This document shows positions 62,833 to 64,000 of a DNA stretch of 64,000 nt, one piece after another. The position numbers and the translations under genes are program-made. The number at the start of each line of letters is the position of its first letter. Position 1 is the first letter of the stretch. The DNA is from UBA6163 sp041753075. GTDB lineage: Bacteria; Planctomycetota; Planctomycetia; Pirellulales; Pirellulaceae. The DNA lies in contig JBGSVE010000063.1 of assembly GCA_041753075.1 (NCBI GenBank), positions 65,854 through 129,853 on the forward strand, written 5' to 3'. The notes under the pieces were generated by a model. It was not told the DNA's origin, did no database searches, and saw nothing but the letters and a program-made list of their open reading frames with translations.

Positions 62833-64000
62833 CTAAAAAATTTCCGCTGCGTTGCCGAAGTTGGCGGCCATCACTTCATCGATTGCCTTGACGCGCAGCT
62901 CGCTGGCGTCCACGGCCAACAACGACTCGCCCTCGGCGCGACTTTGGGCACGTCGTTGTCGTGCGATCCGGTTGATGATGTGCAACGCATCGCGTGGAGT
63001 GACGCGGCCATCGTCGTTGACATCAGGACGATAGCGATTTGCGGTGGTCGTCGCTTCGCCCTCGCCACTGCGCAGGCGATCGATCGAATTGATCACCAAC
63101 AAGGCATCGCGCAGCGTAATCACGCCGTTGCGATCGACGTCATAGTTACGTTCGCCTTCGGCCGGCAACGCGCGTGGAATCGAAGTCAACGGCCGGAAAC
63201 CAAAATCCAGTGGCTCGGCGGGGTCCATGGTCAACAGGACTTCACGCTCCGAAACGGTCAAGCCCAACACGCTCACGATACTGGGCAAGCGGAAATTGGG
63301 AGATGTTTGGCCGTACAAACTTGTGACGGCGACATCCAAGAATTGGTCGCCATCAAGTCGCTCGATCACCACGTCCGATGGTGATGGCACGCCGGTGATG
63401 GTGCGGTTGCGTTGCAGGCCGGATGGCGAATTGATAAACAATTCAATCGCCTCGGCGCGGCTATTGGCGATCACCAAATCGGCCAGGCCGTCTTGGTTGA
63501 GGTCACGAACGGCGATCGCTTCGGTGCCGATCGTTCGTTCTCCGGTGCTTGGATCGGTAATGACGAGCTCATTGATCAACGCCAACCTGCCGCCAACGAC
63601 ATCAAAAATTTGGACCGTGCCGTTGTAAGCGGCAATCACGACTTCATCGGCGTCGTCGCTGTCGAAGTTGCCAACGCCGACGTCAATGGCGCCGCGCGGG
63701 TCGATCGTTTGGCGAGTCGTCGTGAAGTTGCCGGCACCATCGCCAAGTAAAATCACAATCTCCGACGTATCATCAACTTCAAAGCCGAAGCCGGCGGCCA
63801 GCAGGTCGGGGAACCCGTCACCGTTGAGGTCGGCGCTGATGACCGTGCGGGCATTGCGAACCGTCGCCAGGACGCGCTCGCTGGTCTCGCCGCTGAACCT
63901 GGCAACGACGTTGGCCGAGCGGATTGCCGCGACGGCGAAGTCGGCTTGGCCATCACCATTGAAGTCGTCGACGGCGATCGAGATCGGACCATTGCCGGCG
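62833..64000 (-). CDS. C-terminal part of an FG-GAP/VCBS repeat and dockerin-type protein (5' end outside window)
   Basis: The open frame runs off the right edge (389 codons seen). FG-GAP/VCBS repeats appear as DDFNGDGQADFAVAA, SADLNGDGFPDLLAAG, VGNFDSDDADEVVIAA and VRDLNQDGLADLVIAN, each with a calcium-binding D-x-N/D-x-D-G core. A dockerin type I pair closes the protein: DVDRNGVITLRDALLVIN and DVNDDGRVTPRDALHIIN. A C-terminal helix follows. These large secreted proteins are common in planctomycetes; the dockerin probably mediates attachment. Function is otherwise unknown. Confidence 0.9.
   Translation of the reverse strand, partial: AGNGPISIAVDDFNGDGQADFAVAAIRSANVVARFSGETSERVLATVRNARTVISADLNGDGFPDLLAAGFGFEVDDTSEIVILLGDGAGNFTTTRQTIDPRGAIDVGVGNFDSDDADEVVIAAYNGTVQIFDVVGGRLALINELVITDPSTGERTIGTEAIAVRDLNQDGLADLVIANSRAEAIELFINSPSGLQRNRTITGVPSPSDVVIERLDGDQFLDVAVTSLYGQTSPNFRLPSIVSVLGLTVSEREVLLTMDPAEPLDFGFRPLTSIPRALPAEGERNYDVDRNGVITLRDALLVINSIDRLRSGEGEATTTANRYRPDVNDDGRVTPRDALHIINRIARQRRAQSRAEGESLLAVDASELRVKAIDEVMAANFGNAAEIF

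Noticed and set aside
1..64000. tRNA, rRNA, tmRNA, CRISPR arrays and phage genes
   Set aside because: I looked for cloverleaf ends, regularly spaced repeats and phage structural genes and found none I could support.

Overview
The window reads as chromosomal DNA of a planctomycete, most likely of the Pirellulales type. The evidence is a cytochrome-c/DUF1549/DUF1553 protein, a sulfatase, an FG-GAP/dockerin protein, a DUF11-repeat lipoprotein, lipid A genes in a moderately GC-rich genome, weak ribosome binding sites, and above all a complete planctomycete/verrucomicrobia-type (PVM) bacterial microcompartment operon. No rRNA, tRNA, CRISPR array or intact transposase gene was seen.

Layout. 1-2680 (-) is the 5' 893 codons of dabA (inorganic-carbon uptake), divergent from an OmpR-type two-component pair and lpxB (2798-6146). 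11773-6260 (-) is a run of smpB, an ABC ATPase, an FtsX-type permease, a secreted protein and two DUF3299 proteins. lipA and an alpha-ketoglutarate-semialdehyde dehydrogenase converge at 12.8 kb. 14.7-20.3 kb holds three secreted or lipoprotein genes. 20.6-23.6 kb (-) holds an LpxH-like phosphoesterase and the betaine-lipid pair btaB-btaA. A SulP transporter fused to a beta-carbonic anhydrase follows (23.7-25.9 kb), then a lipase-like hydrolase, a decayed PD-(D/E)XK element and a 2158-residue tandem UvrA. gdhA, rplM and rpsI lie at 35-37.4 kb, then a methyltransferase pseudogene.

48298-40334 (-) is the microcompartment operon: DeoR regulator, PduL, two BMC-H, acetate kinase, BMC-P, aldehyde dehydrogenase, BMC-P, a small EutQ-like protein, BMC-P, class II (fuculose-phosphate type) aldolase and a malate/lactate dehydrogenase, with a sulfatase directly downstream. 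By family precedent the aldolase makes lactaldehyde from deoxy-sugar phosphate, the aldehyde dehydrogenase makes an acyl-CoA, PduL and AckA turn it into acid plus ATP, and the dehydrogenase recycles NADH. The PSD1 protein, a membrane pyrophosphatase and a DapA-family aldolase follow. The aldolase carries a C-terminal amphipathic tail very like the cargo-targeting peptides of the operon, so it is a candidate additional cargo. The right end has a secreted Pro-rich protein, a cyclopropane-synthase-like enzyme, an anti-sigma-like membrane protein, pyruvate carboxylase and the C-terminal part of an FG-GAP/dockerin protein.

The spacers carry several families of short palindromic repeats and one 320-bp element with 31-bp near-perfect terminal inverted repeats. 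One hairpin repeat lies inside the 5' end of a lipoprotein gene.
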